In this document: in pieces, positions 8,638 to 16,812 of the stretch | Layout of the letters: every line of letters begins with the position of its first letter | Numbering within the stretch: position 1 is the stretch's first letter | Assembly (NCBI GenBank): GCA_016212925.1 | Contig: JACRDF010000047.1 | Location: forward strand, 310,001 to 374,000 | Direction of reading: 5' to 3' | Source of the DNA: Desulfomonile tiedjei | Lineage (GTDB): Bacteria > Desulfobacterota > Desulfomonilia > Desulfomonilales > Desulfomonilaceae | DNA length: 64,000 nt | Notes under the pieces: generated by a model | Databases searched by the model: none | Seen by the model: the letters and a program-made list of their open reading frames with translations, nothing else | Told to the model about the DNA's origin: nothing | Position numbers and translations under genes: made by a program

Positions 8638-10518
8638 TCAGGGCGTCGGCTGCTTCCACCCCAGGGCTTTGCTTATCACATCAGCAAGGCTGGGGAACCC
8701 ACTGTCATCCAGGTTGTCCCGGGCGAATTTTTCAGCTTTCAGCTTCATACCCTCGGCCGATTCAGGTTCGGTGAAAAACCTTGTTATCATGGCCCACAAT
8801 TCCTCCGGGCGTCGCGCAATGGTCACGCCTTGGTCGAAGAAGTCAAGGGCAAAGTCGGGCCTTTTTGCCATCGGCTCCTTTTCAGTGACAAAGGATATGA
8901 CAGGTTTGCCCAACAACATGCAGTGAATCAGCGCAGTGCCTCCGAAATTTATCGCGACGACCAGATCGGTTTCGTTGAGTGCGAATCGAAGCTCGGACGA
9001 AATGGGCATCATTTTTTCCGCCACATTACTTCCTGCGGCTTCGATGAACTCCAGGTCGGGGCTGTTGGGATGAACTTTTATGGCCAGATCTATTCTGTCC
9101 GCGATGTTTGAGGGCGGCTTCACAACTGCTCTAAGAGCCTCCAACTGAGCACGCGGGGACGTGTACTTGTTCAAGTTGGGGCCCTCGCCGGTCGGTTCCA
9201 CCAAGACCAGTACGCGCCACTTTGAAGGTGAAGAGAAAGCCTGTGAAGGTTTAACAGGATACTCATCCCTGGCGAGCAGATCCTTGCAGCCGACCAGACG
9301 AGACGCGGGCAGGCCGGACCTTTCATGGTGAACTCTTTGAAGCCGGCTGCCGTACAGGATGGCATCGCCGTAGGCCAGGTCCTTGTAGTACCGGCTCATC
9401 CCTGCGTGGGGAATCAAGAACGTGGGAATCCCCAGCCGATTCGCCGCTTCACACGCCAGTATGAAAACCGTATCCGACCTGGAAGTAACCAGGAGGGCGG
9501 CAGGCCGATGGTCTTCCCATAATTTCAACCAGAACCTGAAGTTGTGCGTGTGCAGCTTGGGCCAGCGATATTTGCAATAGTATCGGAAATGAAATCCCAG
9601 GTGCATCAGGGGCTTTTCCCACTGGGCGCCAACCGACGCGGCCAAGGCCTTCTCGTATCCGTGCAGAAAACGTGTTTCCAGGGCGTGATCGACTCTCGGG
9701 AGCAGCCGGGATGGGAATGCGGCCACCCAGGAAGATAAGGGCCAGGTAGCGCTCAGTTGAACCGGAATACCCCATTCCGCCGTGGTTTGCCCTGATGATT
9801 CAGCATAAGGGCCTCCGATCACCGCGGCGACCTTTCCCGGAAAGTGAGCTTTCAGGTGCTCAACAATGTGATTAACGCGGAGGGCCTCTTCATGTCCCAG
9901 CACCAGTACCAGGCTTTTCTCGGGGAAAGGTGCCGCGCTTCGGGAAGGCTTGTTGCCGGAGCTATTGATAAGTGCTTGGAGCCTCTTGAGCCCGGAAGCT
10001 ATGGTATCAACCCAGAAAGGGGCCTGCAACGGATCATGCCGAATTAATCGCGTCGCCTTCCCGGATAGCTCCCGGTTCCACATGGCATTGCAGACATCAG
10101 AATCGCCATTCCAAATTGAGGCTCGAGGAAAGAGGTTTCGGAAGAAAATAAACTCGTTGCATCCTCTGCTTTTGAATGCCTCCGCCAGCTCCAGCGACAG
10201 TATGGCGTTTTGCCAAAACCAATTAGTCGTATAGCGATCAATGTCCGGCCAACAGATGCCGTCCACAGTGAACTCTTCTCGGACCGGTTCGAACCAGTTC
10301 CGTTCACAAACAATAGCTGTTTCCAGGGCTTCGACGAACTTCTCAGGATCGAGCCAATCATCAATTAGCGTGTACGGCGCGCCCGCTCGGTTTGCCCATG
10401 CCATTGCCGGGGAATCTAGTGCGACCAATGTCCAACCGCGTCGGTGAAGGCCTCTCAAAAAGCGCGTGGCGTTTCTGCCGGTCAGGTCTGCCCCGAAAAA
10501 GAGCACTAATTTACTCAT
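8638..10518 (-). CDS. Large GT-B-like surface-carbohydrate protein (unassigned)
   Basis: A 626-residue soluble protein with two parts. The N-terminal 200 residues open with a Rossmann-like strand (MSKLVLFFGADLTGRNATRF). The second part starts near KSLVLVLGHEEALRVNHIV and ends with DLVVAINFGGTALIHCMLLG, the acceptor-side block seen in capsule and CDP-glycerol-type GT-B transferases. No full family match can be named. The ATG at 10518 gives a sensible first strand and clears the pseI stop codon; a GTG overlapping that stop by four bases is an alternative. Lying directly behind pseI and before the exporter, it is a fair candidate for the enzyme that transfers the nonulosonic acid. That role is inference. 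Confidence 0.6.
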   Translation of the reverse strand: MSKLVLFFGADLTGRNATRFLRGLHRRGWTLVALDSPAMAWANRAGAPYTLIDDWLDPEKFVEALETAIVCERNWFEPVREEFTVDGICWPDIDRYTTNWFWQNAILSLELAEAFKSRGCNEFIFFRNLFPRASIWNGDSDVCNAMWNRELSGKATRLIRHDPLQAPFWVDTIASGLKRLQALINSSGNKPSRSAAPFPEKSLVLVLGHEEALRVNHIVEHLKAHFPGKVAAVIGGPYAESSGQTTAEWGIPVQLSATWPLSSWVAAFPSRLLPRVDHALETRFLHGYEKALAASVGAQWEKPLMHLGFHFRYYCKYRWPKLHTHNFRFWLKLWEDHRPAALLVTSRSDTVFILACEAANRLGIPTFLIPHAGMSRYYKDLAYGDAILYGSRLQRVHHERSGLPASRLVGCKDLLARDEYPVKPSQAFSSPSKWRVLVLVEPTGEGPNLNKYTSPRAQLEALRAVVKPPSNIADRIDLAIKVHPNSPDLEFIEAAGSNVAEKMMPISSELRFALNETDLVVAINFGGTALIHCMLLGKPVISFVTEKEPMAKRPDFALDFFDQGVTIARRPEELWAMITRFFTEPESAEGMKLKAEKFARDNLDDSGFPSLADVISKALGWKQPTP

Positions 10519-10529
10519 ACCCGGGTTTG

Positions 10530-11579
10530 TCACCCTCCGACCAATTCCCACGTCAGGGGAGTGCCTCTAACAATGTCCCGTGCTGCCTTACGCCCGACTA
10601 TATGTTCGAGGAACTTCGGAGGTAATCCGTGTCCCGGCCGGATGGATCGCACGTTAACTTCCGTAAAGGTCTCGCCGGCCTTCACGCTCTCCACCACAAA
10701 CAAGGACCTTCTAAAGGCCCTGCTCTGGGATTCATTCTCTGACGCGCCGTAATGGACAGCTCCCAATGAGCGCGATACCGTTCTGACTGCATCCACCATG
10801 GCTTTGAATTCCTGCGGCTCCAGCGAGAATGCACTGTCCGGCCCCGGCGTGGAACGGGAGAGCGTGAAGTGCTTTTCTATGATGCAGGCGCCTAGAGCCA
10901 CCGCGGTAACGGGCACGGTCAAATCCAAAGTATGGTCTGAAAGGCCCACCGGGACCTGAAAGGCTTCCGAAAGATGAGGAATTGTCAGGAGGTTCATTTC
11001 TTCAGGAGGCGCGGGGTATGCGCTGGTGCATTTGAGCAATGCCAACTGACTGCAACCGGCATCATGGACCGTTTGCACAGCCTCGTCAATTTCAGCCAGG
11101 GTAGCCATTCCGGTTGACATGATGATCGGTTTCCCGGTCTCAGCAATCTTTCGGAGCAGAGGAAGGTCCACAATTTCAAAAGAGGCCACTTTGTAGCAGG
11201 GCACCTCCATCTTTTCCAAGAAGTCTACCGCAGTAGCATCAAACGGTGTGCTGAAGAGATCCAGCCCAAGATCGTCCGCGATTCTTTTCAAACGCGGCTG
11301 CCATTCCCAGGGAGTGGAGGCCCGGCGATAGAGTTCGTAGAGTTTCTGCCCATGCCAAACCGTGCCGTGAATTCTGAAGTACTCGTTATCGCAGTCGATG
11401 GTAAGGGTATCGGCTGTGTAAGTTTGGAGTTTGACAGCGTCCGCTCCACAGGATTTCGCGGTTTCGACTATACGGACCGCCTGATCGAAATCCTGCCCGT
11501 GGTTGGCCGACATCTCCGCAACCACGTATACCGGGCTATCCGTGCTGATTTGTCTCTGGTTGATGAATAGCGGTAACAT
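10530..11579 (-). CDS. pseI: Pseudaminic acid synthase PseI (NeuB family)
   Basis: This 349-residue enzyme condenses a 2,4-diacetamido-trideoxy-altrose with phosphoenolpyruvate to give pseudaminic acid. The N-terminal TIM barrel begins with VYVVAEMSANHGQDFDQA; the A-E-M-S-A-N-H form is more typical of PseI than of sialic acid synthases. Other NeuB landmarks are GADAVKLQTYTADTL, FSTPFDATAVDFLE, STGMATLAEI, LSDHTLD and IIEKHFTLSRSTPGPDSAFS. The C-terminal 60 residues form the SAF antifreeze-like domain (FTEVNVRSIRPGHGLPPKFL). Length is normal for the family. The start lies inside the end of the wbqC-like gene with a 44-base overlap, so the two are likely coupled. Confidence 0.92.
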   Translation of the reverse strand: MLPLFINQRQISTDSPVYVVAEMSANHGQDFDQAVRIVETAKSCGADAVKLQTYTADTLTIDCDNEYFRIHGTVWHGQKLYELYRRASTPWEWQPRLKRIADDLGLDLFSTPFDATAVDFLEKMEVPCYKVASFEIVDLPLLRKIAETGKPIIMSTGMATLAEIDEAVQTVHDAGCSQLALLKCTSAYPAPPEEMNLLTIPHLSEAFQVPVGLSDHTLDLTVPVTAVALGACIIEKHFTLSRSTPGPDSAFSLEPQEFKAMVDAVRTVSRSLGAVHYGASENESQSRAFRRSLFVVESVKAGETFTEVNVRSIRPGHGLPPKFLEHIVGRKAARDIVRGTPLTWELVGG

Positions 11580-12324
11580 GCGGAACCTGTTCGAGCATCT
11601 TTGAGAAGGTGATAGCCGGCCGTCTGCCTGACCGGATTATCTCCAGCGATCTTTCGCCCGCGTTGAAAAGCAGGTCGATGCAACTGGCGTACGGCATGAA
11701 GGGTTTGAAGACCTGCCGGTATTCGGGATGGTCAAAATTTTGGAAGACGACCTCTATGTTTTTTCTCTCAAACGCACCATGCTCTGTGGTCAAATAAGAG
11801 GCAGAGCCCACTGGCGATAAATAGATGTTTGCTCCGACTTCCTCACAAATGTTCGCCAAGAGTTCGGAGCGGCTTCCTTGAGCGTCGATTTCAGTGGCCA
11901 CTTCAAATCTGGCGTCTATACCTATTTCGGAAGCTAGCCAGCGGATCACGCCAACGTTCAATTCCCCCAGGGTAGAGCAGTTCCGGAGCAAGAGGGCTTC
12001 GAATCCGGCAAAATATTTGTGAAAGAAAGGGCTCCTGGCATAATTCACTTCCATGCAACGAACGTGATCTTTTGGAAACGAATTTGAGCGCCTGATTTCA
12101 ACATCCCGGATCAATTGGCCGCGCCTTCCTTTAGTTAGAACGGGAACGGTGAGCCATTCCAGTCCCTTGTCAGTCCTGATCCGGTTCCTCTGCTGCCATG
12201 ATTGCTTGGAAAATTGCACGTTGTCCAGAAAAACAAAGACCGTACTTTGATCGATGAGGTCGAAATATCCCAGCCAGGGCAAATAGGTCGGCTGCATTAT
12301 TACGCAGACTCGGTTTTCAGCCAT
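11536..12324 (-). CDS. WbqC-like protein
   Basis: A 262-residue protein with the full-length WbqC signature: MQPTYLPWLGYFDLIDQSTV at the N-terminus, then FLDNVQFSKQSWQQRNRIRT. Members are widespread in O-antigen, nonulosonic acid and other glycan loci, and are often described as candidate amino-sugar-modifying enzymes, but a reaction has not been firmly set as far as I know. The later SELLANICEEVGANIYLSP and the closing PYASCIDLLFNAG are also family-like. It is followed by pseI with a 44-base overlap. A gap of about 130 bp separates it from the radical SAM gene upstream. Confidence 0.85.
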   Translation of the reverse strand: MAENRVCVIMQPTYLPWLGYFDLIDQSTVFVFLDNVQFSKQSWQQRNRIRTDKGLEWLTVPVLTKGRRGQLIRDVEIRRSNSFPKDHVRCMEVNYARSPFFHKYFAGFEALLLRNCSTLGELNVGVIRWLASEIGIDARFEVATEIDAQGSRSELLANICEEVGANIYLSPVGSASYLTTEHGAFERKNIEVVFQNFDHPEYRQVFKPFMPYASCIDLLFNAGERSLEIIRSGRRPAITFSKMLEQVPHVTAIHQPETNQHG

Positions 12325-12453
12325 GGACGGATCTCCCGGTGGTGGCCGATCGGGACATGACGGCCGGTCTCACACGCTTGTTTTCAGGTAACCCGGACTT
12401 CAGGCTGACTGAAACCATCTGTTGAAAAAAGTTCTGCGTGCAGGGATGACCCA

Positions 12454-14097
12454 CTATGCCGACCAATCAGCAATCAAGTGGCCATATTTCTTAAACATTT
12501 CCTGGGCAGCCGGATCCGATTCCAGCAAGGAGGCTATCGTTGCTTGGACTTGAGCAACCTTGTCCGAACGGCCCAGCATCCGATAACACTCCATCATGCA
12601 ATGCCATCCTATGACGTGAAATGGATAAGATTCCACTATGTCGTTGTACAGTGAAATCGCTCTTTCATATGAGCCCTTAACTTTGTTCGGATTGTTTATG
12701 AAGTTAATTTCAAGATTCGCGATGTAGGCAAGTTCGTTCAAGTCCTGGGCAGAAATCTCACGCGTATCGAAAGTCCGTTTCACGAAAATGGTTTTGGACC
12801 ACAAGTCGGCATCATCGCGGATATATCCCAGCTTCAGAAATTGGTCATACATCTCCGAACCGACGAGAGGAGTCGCTGTCAAGAAAGAACACCAGTCCAT
12901 ATCAAGTTCTCTCACATAGTCGATGGTTTCTCGCATTTGCTCCTTGGTCTCTCCGGGAAAGCCCAGGATGACATAACACCTGACTACTACACCCTTGGAT
13001 CTCAAATATGAAGCTACGTATTTGGCCTTCACCAGATCGACATTTTTCTTTATGATATGTTTTTGAACGTCCGGTGAACCGGATTCTATTGCCAGGTAAG
13101 TCATAGTCATCCCTGCGTCGACGAGATCATCCATAAGTTCCGCGTCCAGGGAATTGATCCGTAGACCGCTGGTGAAATGGAGTTCCAAATTGGTGATCTC
13201 CAATCCTTTGATGGCTTTTAATAAACGTTGTGTCCTCTGTTTTGACGCTGTAAACAAATCATCGCCTGGGATAAACAATGTCACACCATATTTCTCGTGC
13301 AGCAGTTTCATTTCCCCCACCACGTTCTCAACGGAGCGACTTCTTACCGTACGGCCGTGGACCGTGTGACCGGAGCAGAAGGTGCACTTGAACGGGCACC
13401 CCCTCGTAGTAACAATTTCCGCCATCTTGGCGGTAGCTGCATTACCGATGCTTTTCCTTCGGCCCTTCTGAGAAACGTACTTGTTCATTTCTATGAGTTC
13501 CCAATCAGGAAAAGGTATTTGGTCCAGGTCTGTTATTGGATGAGCCAATTCCAGCGAAGATGTTTGTTCAACGCTTGCGTGTGAGTAGACCCCCTTGACC
13601 GTGATGTCTTTGGAGCCGTCGAACTGATGCAGGAAATCAGAGAAAGCGATTTCCCCTTCGCCTCGGACAACATAGTCCACATTCTTGTTTTCAAGAACCT
13701 GTCTGGTGCAATTGGTTGCATGAACTCCGCCGACAACGGTTTTGGCTTCGGGCCAAATAGTTTTAAGTTCGTCAAGACACAGGGCGAAGAAATCATGAGA
13801 TGCCGAACAGCCAAACGAAAAAGCCAAGATATCCGGAGCAAAGGAAGCATGATTTAAGGCCAGGTGTCTTATAAACTCCCGTGCAGTGGGATAAGCCGAT
13901 ACGTTTGCGCTGTCCAAGACATAATCCAGTATTCCAACTCTTCCTACGTCGTTATGCTTGCGGATGTACGAGGAGAGATACAATATTCCCAAAGGTATCG
14001 AAATAGGCATATACGGGCTGGGCTCCTTTGACGAAGGGCCGCCAAGGCTTGCCAAAGGTAACGTCAGGAGGTTTACAAACAAGATTTCTGGCTTCAT
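12454..14097 (-). CDS. B12-binding-type radical SAM enzyme
   Basis: A 547-residue enzyme. The N-terminal 170 residues form a cobalamin-binding-like Rossmann domain (KPEILFVNLLTLPLASLGG ... AKTVVGGVHATN). The radical SAM core carries the iron-sulfur motif CPFKCTFC after VTTRG, then LFIPGDDLFT and RCYVILGFPGETKEQM. A helical C-terminal tail of about 90 residues looks TPR-like. The start at 14097 has a good ribosome site (GGAGATG, 6 bases upstream) and overlaps the stop of a small upstream ORF as ATGA. The frame is open further upstream, but that part is not needed. Relatives do methylations or other radical chemistry; here it may modify the nonulosonic acid or another sugar, which is inference. 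Confidence 0.85.
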   Translation of the reverse strand: MKPEILFVNLLTLPLASLGGPSSKEPSPYMPISIPLGILYLSSYIRKHNDVGRVGILDYVLDSANVSAYPTAREFIRHLALNHASFAPDILAFSFGCSASHDFFALCLDELKTIWPEAKTVVGGVHATNCTRQVLENKNVDYVVRGEGEIAFSDFLHQFDGSKDITVKGVYSHASVEQTSSLELAHPITDLDQIPFPDWELIEMNKYVSQKGRRKSIGNAATAKMAEIVTTRGCPFKCTFCSGHTVHGRTVRSRSVENVVGEMKLLHEKYGVTLFIPGDDLFTASKQRTQRLLKAIKGLEITNLELHFTSGLRINSLDAELMDDLVDAGMTMTYLAIESGSPDVQKHIIKKNVDLVKAKYVASYLRSKGVVVRCYVILGFPGETKEQMRETIDYVRELDMDWCSFLTATPLVGSEMYDQFLKLGYIRDDADLWSKTIFVKRTFDTREISAQDLNELAYIANLEINFINNPNKVKGSYERAISLYNDIVESYPFHVIGWHCMMECYRMLGRSDKVAQVQATIASLLESDPAAQEMFKKYGHLIADWSA

Positions 14098-14303
14098 GAT
14101 TTCATCTCCGTGTAAATAGACCAGCGGCTGAGCGCCACCTGGTACAGATTTGGAGCCGACACAAGATCCGTAGGCCCATGTCCATGCGTTTTCATGAGCA
14201 TCATGGAGAGATTGGAGCACTGCCGGGCCCGGCAAATCCTCTCAGTTAGGGACGGCGTGGCGTGATTTTGCTTTGGAGAATCACTTGGGCCGGCTTCACC
14301 CAT
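14094..14303 (-). CDS. Small coupled ORF in the pse operon, unknown
   Basis: A 69-codon ORF fills most of the 236-base gap between the methyltransferase and radical SAM genes. Its ATG at 14303 is preceded by GAAGAGGTGAAA, a reasonable ribosome site, and its stop overlaps the radical SAM start in an ATGA tetramer. The protein has two cysteines (RICRARQCSNLSMM), no membrane segment and no family I recognise. Spacing and coupling argue that it is translated. It might instead be only a leader ORF helping translation of the next gene. Confidence 0.4.
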   Translation of the reverse strand: MGEAGPSDSPKQNHATPSLTERICRARQCSNLSMMLMKTHGHGPTDLVSAPNLYQVALSRWSIYTEMKS

Positions 14304-14334
14304 TTTCACCTCTTCAACCGCGCATTGATATCGA

Positions 14335-15021
14335 TCAGTCAGACGACACGGGGTGGCCGTGTTTTCTGCCCCATATGACTACATCCGAGTTTGATATGAG
14401 CATGCCTTGCTGTAGGTTCTGATAATCCACGTGCAGAATCCCCGCTGTTGTGACGTCCAGGGCCAGACGACGCTGCAGCATCTCAACGAGTTCATGGTCA
14501 TGATAAAAGACGTTTACCAACCCTTTCTCTCCTGTTTCCTCGGTGTTCAACAGAAAAGCGTTTTTGTCGATCTGTTGACCGCGACCGTAGCGGAAATCGC
14601 GAACGGTTCGTGCTCTAAGGAAAACATAAGCACCTGCCCTGAGAGACTCCGATGCATCGGCCAGAAGCGCTTCTGCGCGACCTCGTTCGAGATAGTATAA
14701 AGAATTAGGGATCAACAGCACGTCAAAATGACCTTTCGACACTTGTTTCAGGCCTGTGGAAAGATCATGCAAAACAAATTCGTAAGATCCGCGGGCAGAA
14801 CTCTCTGCCGCAAAGTTGTGCAAGGCGTCTTGGACTGCCACTCGATCCTTGTCTATTCCGACCACATTCCAGCCGAAGTGATAGAAGAGCATGAGGTTGT
14901 TCCCGTTACCGCATCCCAGTTCCAGGACATTGCCCGTTCGTCGATCGAAGCCTGTCTTGAAGAAGAACCTCGTTACATAAACATCGGGGAACCGGAGGCC
15001 TTTCATTTCCGCGAGGTTCAT
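14335..15021 (-). CDS. SAM-dependent methyltransferase, class I
   Basis: A 228-residue enzyme with a Rossmann-fold methyltransferase core. Motif I is VLELGCGNGNNLMLF (about residues 32-46), the acidic cofactor residue is in VVGIDKDR, and motif IV is FDVLLIPNSLYYL. The N-terminus (GLRFPDVYVTRFFFKTG) and the region after motif IV are not diagnostic of a substrate. The start codon follows the pseG stop with no gap, so it belongs to the pse operon. It may O- or N-methylate a sugar of the glycan or a pathway intermediate; the sequence does not show which. Confidence 0.82.
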   Translation of the reverse strand: MNLAEMKGLRFPDVYVTRFFFKTGFDRRTGNVLELGCGNGNNLMLFYHFGWNVVGIDKDRVAVQDALHNFAAESSARGSYEFVLHDLSTGLKQVSKGHFDVLLIPNSLYYLERGRAEALLADASESLRAGAYVFLRARTVRDFRYGRGQQIDKNAFLLNTEETGEKGLVNVFYHDHELVEMLQRRLALDVTTAGILHVDYQNLQQGMLISNSDVVIWGRKHGHPVSSD

Positions 15022-16074
15022 TTATCCCTTCCGTTCCTTGACTGTCGAATCGTTCATCACTTCCGCCACCCGCAATGCCCCTCGCCCGTCTAACAAGCTT
15101 CGGCCTTTCCGGCTCATTTCCCGCCGCTTGTTTGAGTCTTGGCATAAGCCGGCAAGGGCTGCGGTTATTGCCTCCACGGACAGTAATTCATGCTGTCCCA
15201 GGCTGATGACAGCCCCGGCAGAATCCAGCGCTGCCACATTTTGTTCCTGATTGTCTGCAACAATAATTACGAGCGAAGGAACACCCATGAACAGCAGTTC
15301 AGCACAAGTGCCTCCCCCGGCTGAAGTTGCCACATCAGCCCATGCCATCAGTTCCGGCATATTGACGGGGTTGGGCTCCAAGCGGACGGGCACAGATGAA
15401 TCGGCTGCCGCAAGGAGCAACTCCTTATAGTGCGGATTGGCCCCACCTATCACAGCTACCACGTCAAGGCCGCTAACATCGGCCTTCTCCAGAGCCTTCA
15501 GAACTTTGGAGGTAAGGTTTTCCTTGTCGCTGCCCCCGATGGTCACGAGGACCTTTCCAGCCACCTCGGGAATTTCGAGGGTTTTATGGCCCCAATTCGT
15601 GAATTCACGGCGCAAGAGCGCGTAACGCGGTCCGAGCAAAAGTCGTGAATAAGTCTCCCGGTTCCCGTAAGGGATTTGGAATGCGGCGAAATCCTGATTG
15701 ACAATAATATCGGCCCAGTAGTGATTCGAATGGCCATAATCGTCGATCACCAACAACCGAAGCTGAGAATCTTTGACAACTCTTTGGAACTCGGCCTCAA
15801 AGACGTACCCGTCCAGTACCACCCATGTTGCGTCAAGTTTTTTGGCCGCCGAAGCAGTAGCGTGAGCGTCCTGCCGGCTTCCCGGAACTTCCTTGACGTT
15901 CAGTAGATCGATACTCTCTGACATCAGCCTTTGCCGAACCGGCTGTGAACCGGTCGCCATGGCGAAAGTCACCTGTCCGCCCAAATCCTGCCACGCCTGT
16001 GCCAAGGCCAGGGACCTCATCACATGACCCATGCCGATCTCTGCAGAAGCGTCCGTGCGAACTAAAATGTTCAA
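15022..16074 (-). CDS. pseG: UDP-2,4-diacetamido-trideoxy-altropyranose hydrolase PseG
   Basis: A 350-residue GT-B-like hydrolase that removes UDP from the altropyranose intermediate before PseI acts. The diagnostic N-terminus is VRTDASAEIGMGHVMRSLAL, with the catalytic His in GMGHVMR. Other landmarks are VVLDGYVFEAEFQ, LLVIDDYGHSNHYWADIIVNQD, LLGPRYALLRREF and the uridine-binding SAGGGTCAELLFMGVPSLVI. Length matches PseG. Its ATG at 16074 overlaps the pseF stop by four bases, and its own stop abuts the methyltransferase start. Confidence 0.92.
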   Translation of the reverse strand: MNILVRTDASAEIGMGHVMRSLALAQAWQDLGGQVTFAMATGSQPVRQRLMSESIDLLNVKEVPGSRQDAHATASAAKKLDATWVVLDGYVFEAEFQRVVKDSQLRLLVIDDYGHSNHYWADIIVNQDFAAFQIPYGNRETYSRLLLGPRYALLRREFTNWGHKTLEIPEVAGKVLVTIGGSDKENLTSKVLKALEKADVSGLDVVAVIGGANPHYKELLLAAADSSVPVRLEPNPVNMPELMAWADVATSAGGGTCAELLFMGVPSLVIIVADNQEQNVAALDSAGAVISLGQHELLSVEAITAALAGLCQDSNKRREMSRKGRSLLDGRGALRVAEVMNDSTVKERKG

Positions 16075-16796
16075 GGGTGCTGGCTCCTCCGCATACTCGA
16101 GGCGAGCAGATCGGGATGCTCTTCAAGAAAAGCGAGTATCTCTGCAGTCCGAAAATCCAGGCGGGGGGAAAAGTATTCGCAGATCCTCCGAACGATCTCC
16201 AGATCACCCGGCTCGTCAACCGCCAGGTGAATTTCCGGTTTCTTAAGAGCCGGTGGAGGGCTTTCCGATCGCGAGTGGAACCGGTCAGGATGCGTGGATA
16301 TGTAAGTTGCCACATGTTCGCGATAGTAGGTTTCGGCCGGAGAGGTCTCAGCTAAGCAGCGCTCGAGGGCCGGCAGCGTCGCCAGCTCTACGTCCCCCAA
16401 GCCCACCGGATAACCTTCAACGGTAATATAATCGACCGGTCCGAGCCGATAAATTCCGATAACCTTGTCGATTACACTTGGATCTATTAAGGGGCAGTCT
16501 GCGGTAATTCGAATAAGGACGTTGGCACGAAACGCGCGCGCTGTGTCAATGTACCGGGAGAGAACATCGTCTTCGCTTCCCCGAAAAACCGGCACACCCA
16601 AAGAGACCGACAAAGCCTCTACAGCATCGTCTCGCGGAAGCACGCTTGTGGCTACGATCACGTTGGAACCAAGCCTGCTTTGCCTGCATCTGCGGATAAC
16701 GTACTCCAGGACCGTGCCGTTCGCCAACTCCGCCAACACCTTCCTGGGGAGTCGTTGCGACCCGGTTCTGGCCTGAATGATTATAGGAATCGCCAT
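16071..16796 (-). CDS. pseF: CMP-pseudaminic acid synthetase-type cytidylyltransferase PseF
   Basis: A 241-residue nucleotidyltransferase (SpsF/PseF group, related to KdsB and NeuA) that activates the nonulosonic acid as its CMP derivative. The nucleotide-binding start is IPIIIQARTGSQRLPRKVL. Further landmarks are VPVFRGSEDDVLSRYIDTA, RITADCPLIDPSVID and HLAVDEPGDLEIVRRI. The ATG at 16796 puts this block at the N-terminus, as in the family; the frame is open 17 codons further but without support. It lies 16 bases after pseC and overlaps pseG by four bases. Assignment to Pse rather than another acid rests on the neighbours. Confidence 0.88.
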   Translation of the reverse strand: MAIPIIIQARTGSQRLPRKVLAELANGTVLEYVIRRCRQSRLGSNVIVATSVLPRDDAVEALSVSLGVPVFRGSEDDVLSRYIDTARAFRANVLIRITADCPLIDPSVIDKVIGIYRLGPVDYITVEGYPVGLGDVELATLPALERCLAETSPAETYYREHVATYISTHPDRFHSRSESPPPALKKPEIHLAVDEPGDLEIVRRICEYFSPRLDFRTAEILAFLEEHPDLLASSMRRSQHP

Positions 16797-16812
16797 GAAA
16801 AATACAGAGTCC

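Noticed and set aside
10250-10300. tRNA T-loop-like GGTTCGAACC sequence
   Set aside because: It lies inside a coding gene, and no acceptor stem or anticodon arm can be formed around it.
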